Source: CAWGMT01 sp963823675
GTDB taxonomy: Bacteria; Planctomycetota; Planctomycetia; Isosphaerales; Isosphaeraceae
Reading direction: 5' to 3'
Length of the DNA stretch: 64,000 bases
NCBI GenBank assembly: GCA_963823675.1
Contig: CAWGMT010000012.1
Span: 124,001-188,000 of the forward strand
Shown here: positions 49,432-57,774 of the stretch, piece by piece
Numbering within the stretch: position 1 is the stretch's first letter
Layout of the letters: the number at the start of each line of letters is the position of its first letter
Program-made: the position numbers and the translations under genes
The notes under the pieces: generated by a model
What the model was told of the DNA's origin: nothing
Database searches by the model: none
The model's input: the letters and a program-made list of their open reading frames with translations, nothing else

Positions 49432-51350
49432 CTAGCGCACGATGACATCGAACGAGACGTGGCCGACGACGCCGGGCGGCAGTGCGCCCGGAAGTTCCCA
49501 GTGCAGCTCGGTCGAGCCGACGCGGTTGACCGCTGTCGAGAAGACGGTTCCGGGCGGTCCCTTCGTCGTGCCTTGCTTGTACTCGAGCCGGGGCAGCAGG
49601 CTGTCGACGATCACGACCGAGCGGATCGGAGTATTGCCCATATTGCGATAGATGATCGCATAGGTGATGGTATCGCCGGGCTCGGCCTCGGTATTGCTGA
49701 CTCGCTTGACGACGGCCAGCCCCGGGCGGTCGGGGGGCGGTTCCACGCCGGTCATGGCATGCGGTCCCCAGACCTTGACGGCTTCGCTCGCGCTCTCGGT
49801 GATGCCGGTGATCACCGGCGATTCCGCCGTCTTGATGCCCACGAGCTTGATCTTCTCGTTGAGCTGGCCCGGCTTCTGGCGCGTGCGAGCCAGCTCGGCG
49901 GCCTGCTTCTGGAGGTTGATCGCGGCAAGTCGCGATCCCTCGTAGCCGGCGGCGCCCGGGAATTCGAGTCCTCGTCGGTCATGGCGCGGCCATTCAGTCC
50001 GGAGGCTCGTGCCCGTGCCCGCGAAAGCTCCGGCGCCTGGTTCTGGACTAATCGCTTGGGAGGGATCGCCAGCCGGGCCTGGGATGCCTTGTCGATTGTA
50101 ACCCGCGTGTTGGCGAACTGAACGTCGACGTTCTGGTTCATCCCGGTGCTTACCCGCACCTCGGCGAATCGAGGCGCGTAAATGCAGACGACGTTGGTTG
50201 GGAGAATCCGCGACCGCTGGACGTTCGCGGTACCGATGTCGAAGCGGAGCACCGCATCACGCGGGTCGATTCCACTGATGCGCCCGTTCTCGGTCGGCGC
50301 GGCTGGCACGCCGCGATCGCCGCCGTCGCAGAGAAACTCGTCGCGCGGCAGGATGGGCTGCTTCGGGCGCGGCTGTACCACGCAGACCGGACCGCACGGA
50401 AGCCCGCAGCGGTTGCCGTCTTGCAGCAGGTAGGGACAGCGATCCTTGCCCAGGCTGGCCGCCCAGTCCAGACCGAGGTCGCCGATCGCGTTAGGATCGA
50501 GGTCCTCGGGTGCTGGTTTGCGCCCGCCCAGGCGCACGATTGCCATGGGCCGGCCGAGCGCACTGGCGACTCGCAGCGGCGGCTCGGTCGGGCTGATCGT
50601 CAGGACGCCGACCTGATCCTTGGCCATTCGCAAGGGAATCGCGGAATCGGGGTCCTCGAGATAGATCACCTTGGTGACGAGCCGGCCGCGATCGAGGGCG
50701 TCATCCAGATCATCCTGGTTGATGACGACCCGGATTGGGTATTTGGCGGGGTCGATATTGTCGGGGCGGTGCAGGTGGCCCACAACCTCGATCACGGGAA
50801 AAAGCTCGGCGCCCGGTCGCTCGGGAATGTTGCCGATTCGCAGCCGGTAGCCGACTCCGCGCCAGAGCCCGACCGTGCTGATCCCTTGACCGTCGCCGAT
50901 CGACACCGGCGTCGGCGTCGGCGCCAGCACGTCCACAGCAAGACCGGGCGGGCCCTGGAACCGGACGACCTGCACTTCGGGAGCGAGCGCCGGCACCCCT
51001 GTTGCGGCCTCTTCGGCGGACACGGCACCCGGCGCGACGACGACCGGGGCTGGAACGCCGGGGCCAGGCGCCGGCATCGGCGCCGGCGTCGCTGGCACCA
51101 CGGCAAATCCGCCCGGGACGGGCACACCGTTCGGCGCTCCTGCGGGGTTGGCGGGAGCGATCGGGCCACCGGGCGGGTAGGTGATTCCGGGGGCCGGCCG
51201 AATCTCGCCGGCAACCGGGGCCGGTTGGATTGCCGGGTCCTGGGCGCGGATCGTCGCGGCGGCCGTCGCCATCATCAGGATCAAGCCAACGGCTCGCGGA
51301 GCCGCCCCCGCCAGCCAACCAACCCGTTTGATCGTTCCTTGGCGGGTCAT
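49432..51350 (-). CDS. Exported cell-surface protein with C-terminal DUF11 domain, one apparent frameshift
   Basis: From ATG 51350: a signal peptide (VGLILMMATAAATIRA-QDP), a Pro/Ala/Gly-rich segment (about 35-130), and a globular part shared with the next upstream gene (YRLRIGNIPERPGAELFPVIEV, DLDDALDRGRLVTKVIYLEDP). A Cys-rich stretch (RCPYLLQDGNRCGLPCGPVCV) follows, then a domain ending MNQNVDVQFANTRVTIDKAS. After a frame change near 49960 comes a helix (AAINLQKQAAELARTRQKPG) and a DUF11 beta-sandwich: RPGLAVVKRVSNTEAEPGDT, ITYAIIYRNMGNTPIRSVVI, VDSLLPRLEYKQGTTKGPPG, HWELPGALPPGVVGHVSFDV. About 639 residues. Likely a wall or outer-surface protein of planctomycetes. First partner upstream is its shorter paralogue. 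Confidence 0.8.
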
Positions 51351-51445
51351 GGTCTGTCTTCCTGCTCGGACCAAGAATTCGGATAAGATAGACCAGCCCG
51401 GCCGCTGGCGGGCCGGCCGGGCTGGCCTTGCGACATCAAGGTAAA

Positions 51446-52465
51446 TCAGGACCCAGGTGCCGGGGCCAATTCGGGAGCCGAGACCGGCGGCGCGAGCGCG
51501 GCGGTCTTGGGTTTGGCTGTCTCAACCCTTGGAGGCGCAGCCGGAACCGCTGGAGCTACCGGCGCGGGTGCGGGTGCGGGTGCGGGTGCGGGCGCTGGAG
51601 CCGGGGCCGGGGCCGGAACCGGGGCCGCAGGCACGCCCGGGGCCGGTGCGCTGTCAAGGTTTACCGCTGGCTGGGCGGGAGGTACCACGACGGTGGCGCC
51701 AGGGGGCAGGGCTCCGGGGGCCAGTTCGGTCGGCACGCCGACGACGGGTGCTCCCATGACGGCACCGGAAACCTGAGCCGCCGGCGTTTCGAGGTCGATC
51801 GCTCCGACGCGAAGAATCAAGAGGATCGTGCCCCGCTTGTCGGCCTCGAGGATCGGGTCGACTCCCGGCTCGAGGCGGGTCGAGACCAAGGTCTCGACGC
51901 CCGCAACCGCGAGCTCCTGATACCTGGGGTCGGGCAGATAGATCACCTTGGTCACGAAGTTGCCGCCATCGATGACCTGATCGAAATCCTCGGCGGTGAA
52001 CTGCACCGGGATCGCATTGTGTGCCAGGTAGGCATCGGTCATTGGCGTCGTGGGCGCAACTTCAATTGTCGGGTAGAGCGAAACCGTCGGTCGCCCTTCG
52101 ATATTCGTGATCTTCAACCGGTAAATAAATCCCTGATTGAAGTTATAGCGAGCCGGCGCCGTGAGCTGGGCCGGTAGATAGGTTCGTTCACCCATGGGGC
52201 CGGTGCCGTTTTGCCAGCCGATCTGCATGCCGTTGGGGGCGAGGAAGTAAATCTGACTCTTGGTGGTGACGAACCGACGGCCGGGAGTTGCCCCCGCTCC
52301 GCCGCCTGCCAGAGTCGCAGCCGTATAGGGTGGCGGCCCGGTAACGTCCCCGTGGATTACGGCGTGGGGCCGTAAGAATGGCTTGAGGCCGACATCAGGG
52401 GTGTTAAATCCGAATCCTTGGCCGGCGGTCGCTGCCGCCAGCAGCAGCACTCCGAACGCTTGCAT
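51446..52465 (-). CDS. Exported surface protein with Pro-Ala repeat tail
   Basis: A 339-residue protein; GGAGGATCAT just before the ATG at 52465 sets the start. A signal peptide (FGVLLLAAATAGQG) is followed by a globular domain related to that of the next gene: YRLKITNIEGRPTVSLYPTIEV, then VQFTAEDFDQVIDGGNFVTK and VIYLPDPRYQELAV. After it the chain becomes Pro/Ala/Val-rich, with a strict Pro-Ala dipeptide run around residues 275-300, likely an extended rod. Together with the DUF11 protein (95 bases downstream), the redoxin and the DUF1501 gene it forms a minus-strand cluster. Function unknown; an envelope role is likely. Confidence 0.75.
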   Translation of the reverse strand: MQAFGVLLLAAATAGQGFGFNTPDVGLKPFLRPHAVIHGDVTGPPPYTAATLAGGGAGATPGRRFVTTKSQIYFLAPNGMQIGWQNGTGPMGERTYLPAQLTAPARYNFNQGFIYRLKITNIEGRPTVSLYPTIEVAPTTPMTDAYLAHNAIPVQFTAEDFDQVIDGGNFVTKVIYLPDPRYQELAVAGVETLVSTRLEPGVDPILEADKRGTILLILRVGAIDLETPAAQVSGAVMGAPVVGVPTELAPGALPPGATVVVPPAQPAVNLDSAPAPGVPAAPVPAPAPAPAPAPAPAPAPAPVAPAVPAAPPRVETAKPKTAALAPPVSAPELAPAPGS

Positions 52466-52585
52466 ATGATCCTCCAACTCCCTCAGAACAAGCCGGCTGG
52501 CCGTGCGCCAAGTCGCCGACCCATCGATCGGGGAGATTGCTCAGCTTCCTGCCATCTACCGCGACCGATAAAGAAGCGGTCGGGT

Positions 52586-52659
52586 CGACTCAAATGACCT
52601 CCGTGTAAATTTGAGTCGCAAGTCGCCTCGATCGGACAGGTGTCTGGTCGAGTCGACTC
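52586..52659. promoter_or_regulatory. Dyad-rich divergent intergenic region, candidate operators
   Basis: A ten-pair inverted repeat CGACTCAAAT / ATTTGAGTCG (52586-52595, 52609-52618, 13-base loop) and a perfect palindrome GAGTCGACTC (52650-52659) share the core GTCGACTC. They lie between the divergent surface-protein gene (start 52465) and the LolA-like gene (start 52836). This suggests a common DNA-binding regulator of both; the first repeat could also act as a hairpin in RNA. The rest of 52466-52835 shows nothing else. Confidence 0.45.
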
Positions 52660-52835
52660 ATCCGGGCCGGACCTGGGGAACTTGAGCGAAAGCCCGCTCT
52701 TCCTCGCAATCGCTGGCGACTCTGGGCGGTTCTCGTCGTGTCCTGACCGATTGCCGGACTTGCGTCTCCTGACGCCTAGCGATTATGATCGGGCATTCCC
52801 TTCCTACCCTTGAGGAATTGCAGTACATCCGAACC

Positions 52836-53990
52836 ATGCTTAAAAATCTGACTATTTTCATGCGTCCGTTTGCCGTTAGTCTTGTGCTGGCCGTCATTAT
52901 CGGCACGGGCTTCGTGGCCCGCACATTCTCGCAGAGCGCCGCCAGCGGTCCTGCGCAACCCCCCGGCTCGGGATCGTCCGCAACCGCGCCGCCACCGTCA
53001 AACTCCACTGCCGCGGCAACCGGGGCCAAGGCCGACGAGCCCGCCACCGAGGCCGAGGTCATCATCGATAAGGCCATCAAGAAGATCGGCGAGCTGCAAT
53101 CGGTCGCGGCCGACCTCCAGGAGGACGTGGAGATGCTCGGTCAGAAATTCTCGATCAAGGGACGATACCTCAAGGCCCCAAACCGGCGTGTCTACCTGCG
53201 CATGACGGTCGCAGGGCTGCCCGATTCCAGCGGCATCACGCTCCAGGTTTGCGATGGAGAAACTCTCTGGGATTACCAGCAGATCCTCGAAAACCGGCTT
53301 TACCGCAAGAAGAGCATCAAACCGATCATCGAACGGCTCAACGCGCCCGAGCTGGACTCGAGAATTCGTGACCAGGCACTGAGCTCGATGGGCTTCGCCG
53401 GCCCCGAGACGCTGTTGGCCGGCCTGCGAAAATACATCAAGTTCGATCAAAAGGAAAACGGCGCGCTCGACGGCAAGCCGATGTGGGTTCTGCGAGGAAC
53501 CTGGAAGAACCGCCAGGGGATCGTCTCCTTCAACTCCCAGCCGGTGCCGCCGACGGGCCCATTGCCCCCGTATGTCCCAGCCCTCGCCACACTCTACCTC
53601 GGTAAGGACGACTCGTGGCCTTACAGGCTCGACCTGGTGGGCCGCCAGATCACCGAATTGATCGACACCCGCCCCCGTGGGCCCGACGGCCGCCCGATCG
53701 GTGCGCGACGGACAATCGAGCGCCCGACGCCGAGCAAGATCACCCTCGTGTACTCGGGCGTCAAACTGAACGCCACCATTCGCGTCGACGAGTTCGCATT
53801 CCAGGCGCCGGCCTCGGAGAACGTCGATGACGACACCGAGATCATCCTCAAGATGCTCGATCAGGCCATCGCGAACGAGGCCGCCAAGAAGAAGAATGAG
53901 GCGACACGCAAAGACGGGCCAGTGCTCGACCAACCGATCGAAATCCCCGCGCCGCCTCCCCCCGCCACCGACAACAACCCGCGCAATTAA
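52836..53990 (+). CDS. LolA-like outer-membrane lipoprotein-sorting family protein
   Basis: From ATG 52836, a 384-residue exported protein: a hydrophobic N-terminus (FAVSLVLAVIIGTGFVA), a Ser/Pro/Ala-rich linker to about 75, then a LolA/LolB-like half-barrel with KAIKKIGELQSVAADLQEDV, GQKFSIKGRYLKAPNRRVYL, ITLQVCDGETLWDYQQI, a long loop, WVLRGTWKNRQGIVSFN, YRLDLVGRQITELIDTRP and KITLVYSGVKLNATIRVDEF. The family binds lipids or lipoproteins in the periplasm. No strong Shine-Dalgarno supports any of three candidate ATGs (52785, 52836, 52860); 52836 gives the best signal peptide. The Lys-rich segment near the end is polar. Confidence 0.7.
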   Translation: MLKNLTIFMRPFAVSLVLAVIIGTGFVARTFSQSAASGPAQPPGSGSSATAPPPSNSTAAATGAKADEPATEAEVIIDKAIKKIGELQSVAADLQEDVEMLGQKFSIKGRYLKAPNRRVYLRMTVAGLPDSSGITLQVCDGETLWDYQQILENRLYRKKSIKPIIERLNAPELDSRIRDQALSSMGFAGPETLLAGLRKYIKFDQKENGALDGKPMWVLRGTWKNRQGIVSFNSQPVPPTGPLPPYVPALATLYLGKDDSWPYRLDLVGRQITELIDTRPRGPDGRPIGARRTIERPTPSKITLVYSGVKLNATIRVDEFAFQAPASENVDDDTEIILKMLDQAIANEAAKKKNEATRKDGPVLDQPIEIPAPPPPATDNNPRN

Positions 53991-54124
53991 CTCGTGACGG
54001 ACGACTTGGGGAGGGCGAACGTCCGTGTGAGCCGCTGCTGACCACGGCTCGGCCGGAGCCTCGCCCTCCCAGAGATGCCAATCGAAGACAGCCGTTCGCC
54101 ATAGCCAGAAAGTGACCGCCGCAG

Positions 54125-55903
54125 ATGGAACCCGTCACATCCGGCGCCCCCAAGCCCAGCAAACAAGAAGCCGTCAAGCTGGCCAGCCAGTACCTCAAAA
54201 CCTACCTGGCCGACGAGATCGACAACGGCCAGCCACAGTTGAGCGAGGAAGCCGCCGGGATCCTCAAGTTCCACGGCTCCTACCAGCAGGACGATCGCGA
54301 CGTCCGCACGCAGTTGAAACGGGAACACAAGGACAAAGCGTACCAGTTCATGATCCGCGTGCGGGTCGTCGGCGGCCGATTGACCGACGGCCAGTACCTC
54401 GCGTGCGATCGTCTGGCCCGCACCGTCGGCAACGGCACCCTGCGAATCACCACCCGCCAGGAATTTCAGCTCCATGGCGTGCTGAAACAGGACTTGCGCA
54501 CCACGATCCGCACCATCAACGAGACCCTGCTCTCAACGCTCGCCGCGTGTGGCGACGTCGAGCGCAACGTGCTCTGCTGCCCGGCACCAAACGCCGACCC
54601 CATTCACGGCGACATGCACGCAGACGCCCTGACCTGGGCTGCCCACTGTGCTCCCCGGTCATCGAGCTACTGGGAAATGTGGCTCGACGGCGAGAAGATT
54701 GAAACCCTGCCGCCGGCTTTGCCCCCCCAGGTTCCGTCCGCCGGTGACGATCCGGTCGAGCCGCTTTACGGCAAGACATACCTGCCGCGCAAGTTCAAAA
54801 CCGCCTTCGCCCTCCCAGGGGACAACTGTACCGATATCCACGCCAACGATCTGGGTTTTCTCGCCATCGTCCACGAGGGCCGCCTCGAGGGTTACAACGT
54901 CCTGGTTGGCGGCGGTCTGGGCACCACGCCCAGCGCCCACAAGACCTTTCCCTTTCTCGCCGTCCCACTCTGTTACGTCGAACGTGCCGACGTCCTCAAG
55001 ATCGGCGAAGCCGTCTTGAGAGTGTTCCGTGATTTTGGCAATCGTTCCGATCGCAAGCGTGCCCGGCTCAAGTACATCATCCATGATTGGGGATTGCCGG
55101 CTTTCCGGGCCAAGGTTGAGGAGTACCTCGGCTATCGGCTTGCCGACCCCGAGCTGCTGGAGGTGTCTGATGTCGACGATCATCTGGGCTGGCATGAGCA
55201 AGGCGACGGCAGGCTGTTCCTGGGAATCCCGGTGGAGAACGGGCGGATCCGTGATCAAGGTAACTACCGGCTGGCGAGTGGTCTGCGAGCGTTCTTCGAG
55301 AGGTTTCGCGTTCCGGCGCGGCTGACCTGCCAGCAGTCGATCCTGTTATGCGATCTCGATCCGTCGCGGCGCGGCGAGGTGGAGAACTGGCTGAGCGATT
55401 ACGGCATTGCCACGATCGAGCAGGTGTCGGTCGTGAGGCGGTGGTCGATGGCATGCCCCGCGTTGCCCACGTGCGGCCTGGCCGTCACCGAGGCCGAGCG
55501 GGCCTTGCCCGGAATCCTCGATCGCCTCGAGGTCGAGCTGGCCAGGCTCGGGCTCGATCAGGAGCGGTTGACGGTGCGGATGACCGGCTGCCCCAACGGC
55601 TGCGCGCGACCCTATAACGCCGATATCGGGCTGGTCGGCCGATCCGCCCATATCAACCGCGACGGGACGCCAGGCGCGGGCACGTACACGATTTTCCTGG
55701 GAGGACGGACTGTCGGCGACCGGCTCAACACCGAATACAAAGACTACGTCCCTTATGACAAGGTGGTCGATGAGCTGCTGCCGGTCTTCCGCCGTTACCA
55801 AGAAACACGGCAGCAAGGCGAAACATTCGGCGACTTCTGCGACCGGATTGGTGCGGCCGAGCTCGCCCGCAACGGGGATGACGCGATCGAGACGGCGAGC
55901 TGA
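54125..55903 (+). CDS. cysI: Assimilatory sulfite reductase hemoprotein (CysI-like; ferredoxin- or NADPH-linked)
   Basis: Reduces sulfite to sulfide with six electrons via siroheme and a 4Fe-4S cluster. The 592 residues include the first half-site (RVRVVGGRLTDGQYLA, GTLRITTRQEFQLHGVLK, GDVERNVLCCPAP), KTYLPRKFKTAFALPGDNC, LGFLAIVHEGRLEGYNVLVG and the cluster ligands in ACPALPTCGLAVTEAERA and MTGCPNGCARPYNADIG (Cys-x5-Cys ... Cys-x3-Cys). The Arg/Lys set in LRITTRQEFQ favours sulfite over nitrite reductase, although a nitrite role cannot be excluded. Intact; 134 bases after the LolA-like gene. No flavoprotein CysJ is adjacent, so ferredoxin may be the donor. Confidence 0.9.
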   Translation: MEPVTSGAPKPSKQEAVKLASQYLKTYLADEIDNGQPQLSEEAAGILKFHGSYQQDDRDVRTQLKREHKDKAYQFMIRVRVVGGRLTDGQYLACDRLARTVGNGTLRITTRQEFQLHGVLKQDLRTTIRTINETLLSTLAACGDVERNVLCCPAPNADPIHGDMHADALTWAAHCAPRSSSYWEMWLDGEKIETLPPALPPQVPSAGDDPVEPLYGKTYLPRKFKTAFALPGDNCTDIHANDLGFLAIVHEGRLEGYNVLVGGGLGTTPSAHKTFPFLAVPLCYVERADVLKIGEAVLRVFRDFGNRSDRKRARLKYIIHDWGLPAFRAKVEEYLGYRLADPELLEVSDVDDHLGWHEQGDGRLFLGIPVENGRIRDQGNYRLASGLRAFFERFRVPARLTCQQSILLCDLDPSRRGEVENWLSDYGIATIEQVSVVRRWSMACPALPTCGLAVTEAERALPGILDRLEVELARLGLDQERLTVRMTGCPNGCARPYNADIGLVGRSAHINRDGTPGAGTYTIFLGGRTVGDRLNTEYKDYVPYDKVVDELLPVFRRYQETRQQGETFGDFCDRIGAAELARNGDDAIETAS

Positions 55904-55904
55904 C

Positions 55905-56360
55905 GTGAAGGGATACCCTTACCCCATCCGGGATGCTGAGCCAGTGGAAATCTCCGAGCAAGTCCAGTCCGAGCTGATCGCCGCGGCCAAGAGCGCCGCG
56001 GCGCGTGCTTACTGTCCGTATAGCCGTTTCCGCGTCGGCGCGGCGGTCGTCACCGATCGGGGTGAGATCTTCGCTGGCTGCAATGTCGAGAATGCGTCCT
56101 ACGGCCTGACGGTCTGCGCCGAGCGAAACGCCATTTTTCAGGCAGTTGCTCAGAGCCCGGGCGTGCCCGTCATCCGTGCGGTGGTCGTCTACACACCCAC
56201 GGCTTCGCCGACAGCCCCTTGCGGGGCGTGCCGGCAGGTGATCAATGAATTCGGGCCGGATGCGCTGGTCATTTCGGTCTGCGACGGGCTGGACGTGGTC
56301 CGATCGCGAACCAGTGATCTTCTGCCGGGCGCCTTCGGGCCGTCAAATCTGAATCCTTGA
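55905..56360 (+). CDS. cdd: Cytidine deaminase
   Basis: Deaminates cytidine and deoxycytidine in pyrimidine salvage. The 151 residues show the fold opening AAARAYCPYSRFRVGAAVV, the zinc and proton-shuttle motif TVCAERNAIFQAV (Cys and catalytic Glu), and the second zinc site APCGACRQVINEFG. It begins at GTG 55905, one base after the sulfite reductase stop, so the two are surely co-transcribed though unrelated in pathway. The first 15 residues are unusual for the family and a GTG at 55944 is a possible alternative. Confidence 0.9.
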   Translation: MKGYPYPIRDAEPVEISEQVQSELIAAAKSAAARAYCPYSRFRVGAAVVTDRGEIFAGCNVENASYGLTVCAERNAIFQAVAQSPGVPVIRAVVVYTPTASPTAPCGACRQVINEFGPDALVISVCDGLDVVRSRTSDLLPGAFGPSNLNP

Positions 56361-56755
56361 GACGGCTCGCGAGCGAATACTGCAAAAAAGGTCGCCAACC
56401 TGTCGCGTTTAGCCGCCGCGAAGGCCACGGCCTGCGATTGGGCTCGGGCTCGGGCAACGATTGCTCAAACCCTCGAGTTCGTCACGAAGGTCGTCGATCC
56501 ATCCGTTCGATCCCATGCGATTGGCACAGATACGAGGGCTCGCGCCGCTCGCTGAGGCTGAGGCGAAGGCCGGACAGTTCAATGCTGCCCGCCGGTCTGC
56601 GTTGAGCCTGACTGACGAGATTCTGCCGATCTTGTCGCATTGGCGATTCGCCTGTGCGCAAGTCGCCCAACTCGCTAAACTTCCGTTCCGGGTCAGACGT
56701 GCGCCCGCGGGGATCAAGATGTACCCGGCAACGCAAGTCCATGGAGGGTAGCGGG
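56361..56755 (+). pseudogene. Remnant of a helical repeat protein
   Basis: About 390 bases between cdd and parA. One frame (around 56515-56690) reads RLAQIRGLAPLAEAEAKAGQ, FNAARRSALSLTDEILPIL and HWRFACAQVAQLAKL. This is the helix pattern of TPR-like Ala-rich repeats common in planctomycetes (Ala-Lys-Ala-Gly turns). No convincing start, length or ribosome site is present. It looks like a decayed fragment rather than a gene. Confidence 0.35.
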
Positions 56756-57622
56756 ATGCGACGGATTGCCGTTCTGAATCAGAAGGGTGGCGTTGGCAAG
56801 ACGACGACGGCCGTCAATCTCGCCGCGGCGCTGGCGATCGCCGGACACAGAACTCAGGTGCTGGACCTCGATCCCCAGGCCCACGCCACTTTGCATCTCG
56901 GGCTGATGCCGGGCCGGTCGGGCCCGTCGCTCTACGAGGTCCTCACCGAGGGGCTGCCCGTAGCCAAAGTCCGCCGTTCCGTCGCCCCCAATCTCTCCAT
57001 CTGCGGCAGCCACATCGACCTGGCGGGGGCGGAGCTCGAGCTATTGGGCACCGTCGGCCGCGAGGTCATCCTCCGCGACCAGCTCGCCGCTGACACTGAG
57101 CCGTTCGACTATGTCTTGATGGACTGCCCGCCATCCTTGAGCGTACTCACGCTCAATGCCCTGTGCGCGGCCACCGAGGTGCTGATCCCACTCCAGGCCC
57201 ACTTCCTGGCGCTCCACGGCCTCTCGAAGCTGCTCGAGACGGTCAACCTGGTCTCGAAGCGCGTGAATCGCGAGCTCAAGGTGGGCGGAATCGTGCTCTG
57301 CCTTTATGACGCCGGCACCCGGCACGGCGGCGAAGTGATCGAGGACCTGGAAAAGTTCTTTGAAAGCCGGCGCCGGGCCGATGCTCCGTGGGCCAACGCC
57401 AGCCTGTTCCAGACGCGAATCCGCCGCAACATCCGGCTGGCGGAATGTCCCAGCTTCGGCCAGTCGATTTTCGAATATGCTCCATCGAGCCGCGGCGCCG
57501 AGGACTACGCGTCGCTGGCCGCCGAGGTTCAGGGCCTGGCCCCGGCAGCCATCTGGGTCACTTCGGAGCACAAGCCGACCGACGACCCTCCCGCGCCGGC
57601 GGGTTCCGCGTCGGCGGCCTGA
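56756..57622 (+). CDS. parA: ParA/Soj-family ATPase
   Basis: A 288-residue deviant-Walker ATPase for chromosome or cargo partitioning. Motifs: RRIAVLNQKGGVGKTTTAVN (Walker A with both lysines), VLDLDPQAHATLHLG, DYVLMDCPPSLSVLTLNAL (Walker B/A'), and EVLIPLQAHFLALHGL. GGAGGGTAGCGGG precedes the ATG at 56756. The C-terminus ends in a short Pro/Ala tail. No parB gene lies next to it, so the partner or cargo is not known; an orphan positioning ATPase (as in MipZ or McdA types) is possible. The protein keeps a DNA-binding style basic C-terminal part. Confidence 0.9.
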   Translation: MRRIAVLNQKGGVGKTTTAVNLAAALAIAGHRTQVLDLDPQAHATLHLGLMPGRSGPSLYEVLTEGLPVAKVRRSVAPNLSICGSHIDLAGAELELLGTVGREVILRDQLAADTEPFDYVLMDCPPSLSVLTLNALCAATEVLIPLQAHFLALHGLSKLLETVNLVSKRVNRELKVGGIVLCLYDAGTRHGGEVIEDLEKFFESRRRADAPWANASLFQTRIRRNIRLAECPSFGQSIFEYAPSSRGAEDYASLAAEVQGLAPAAIWVTSEHKPTDDPPAPAGSASAA

Positions 57623-57774
57623 TCCGAGCTCTATGCGATGAGTACCTTGCAGAGCGTGCGGCAGATGATGGTCGGGGAAGGGCTCCTCAGCGAGGTTTTG
57701 GCCCTCGAGAGTAGCTGGGAACGATACGCGTTCCGCCAGAGCCGCGGTTACTACCATCGACGTCCTGTTACGAA

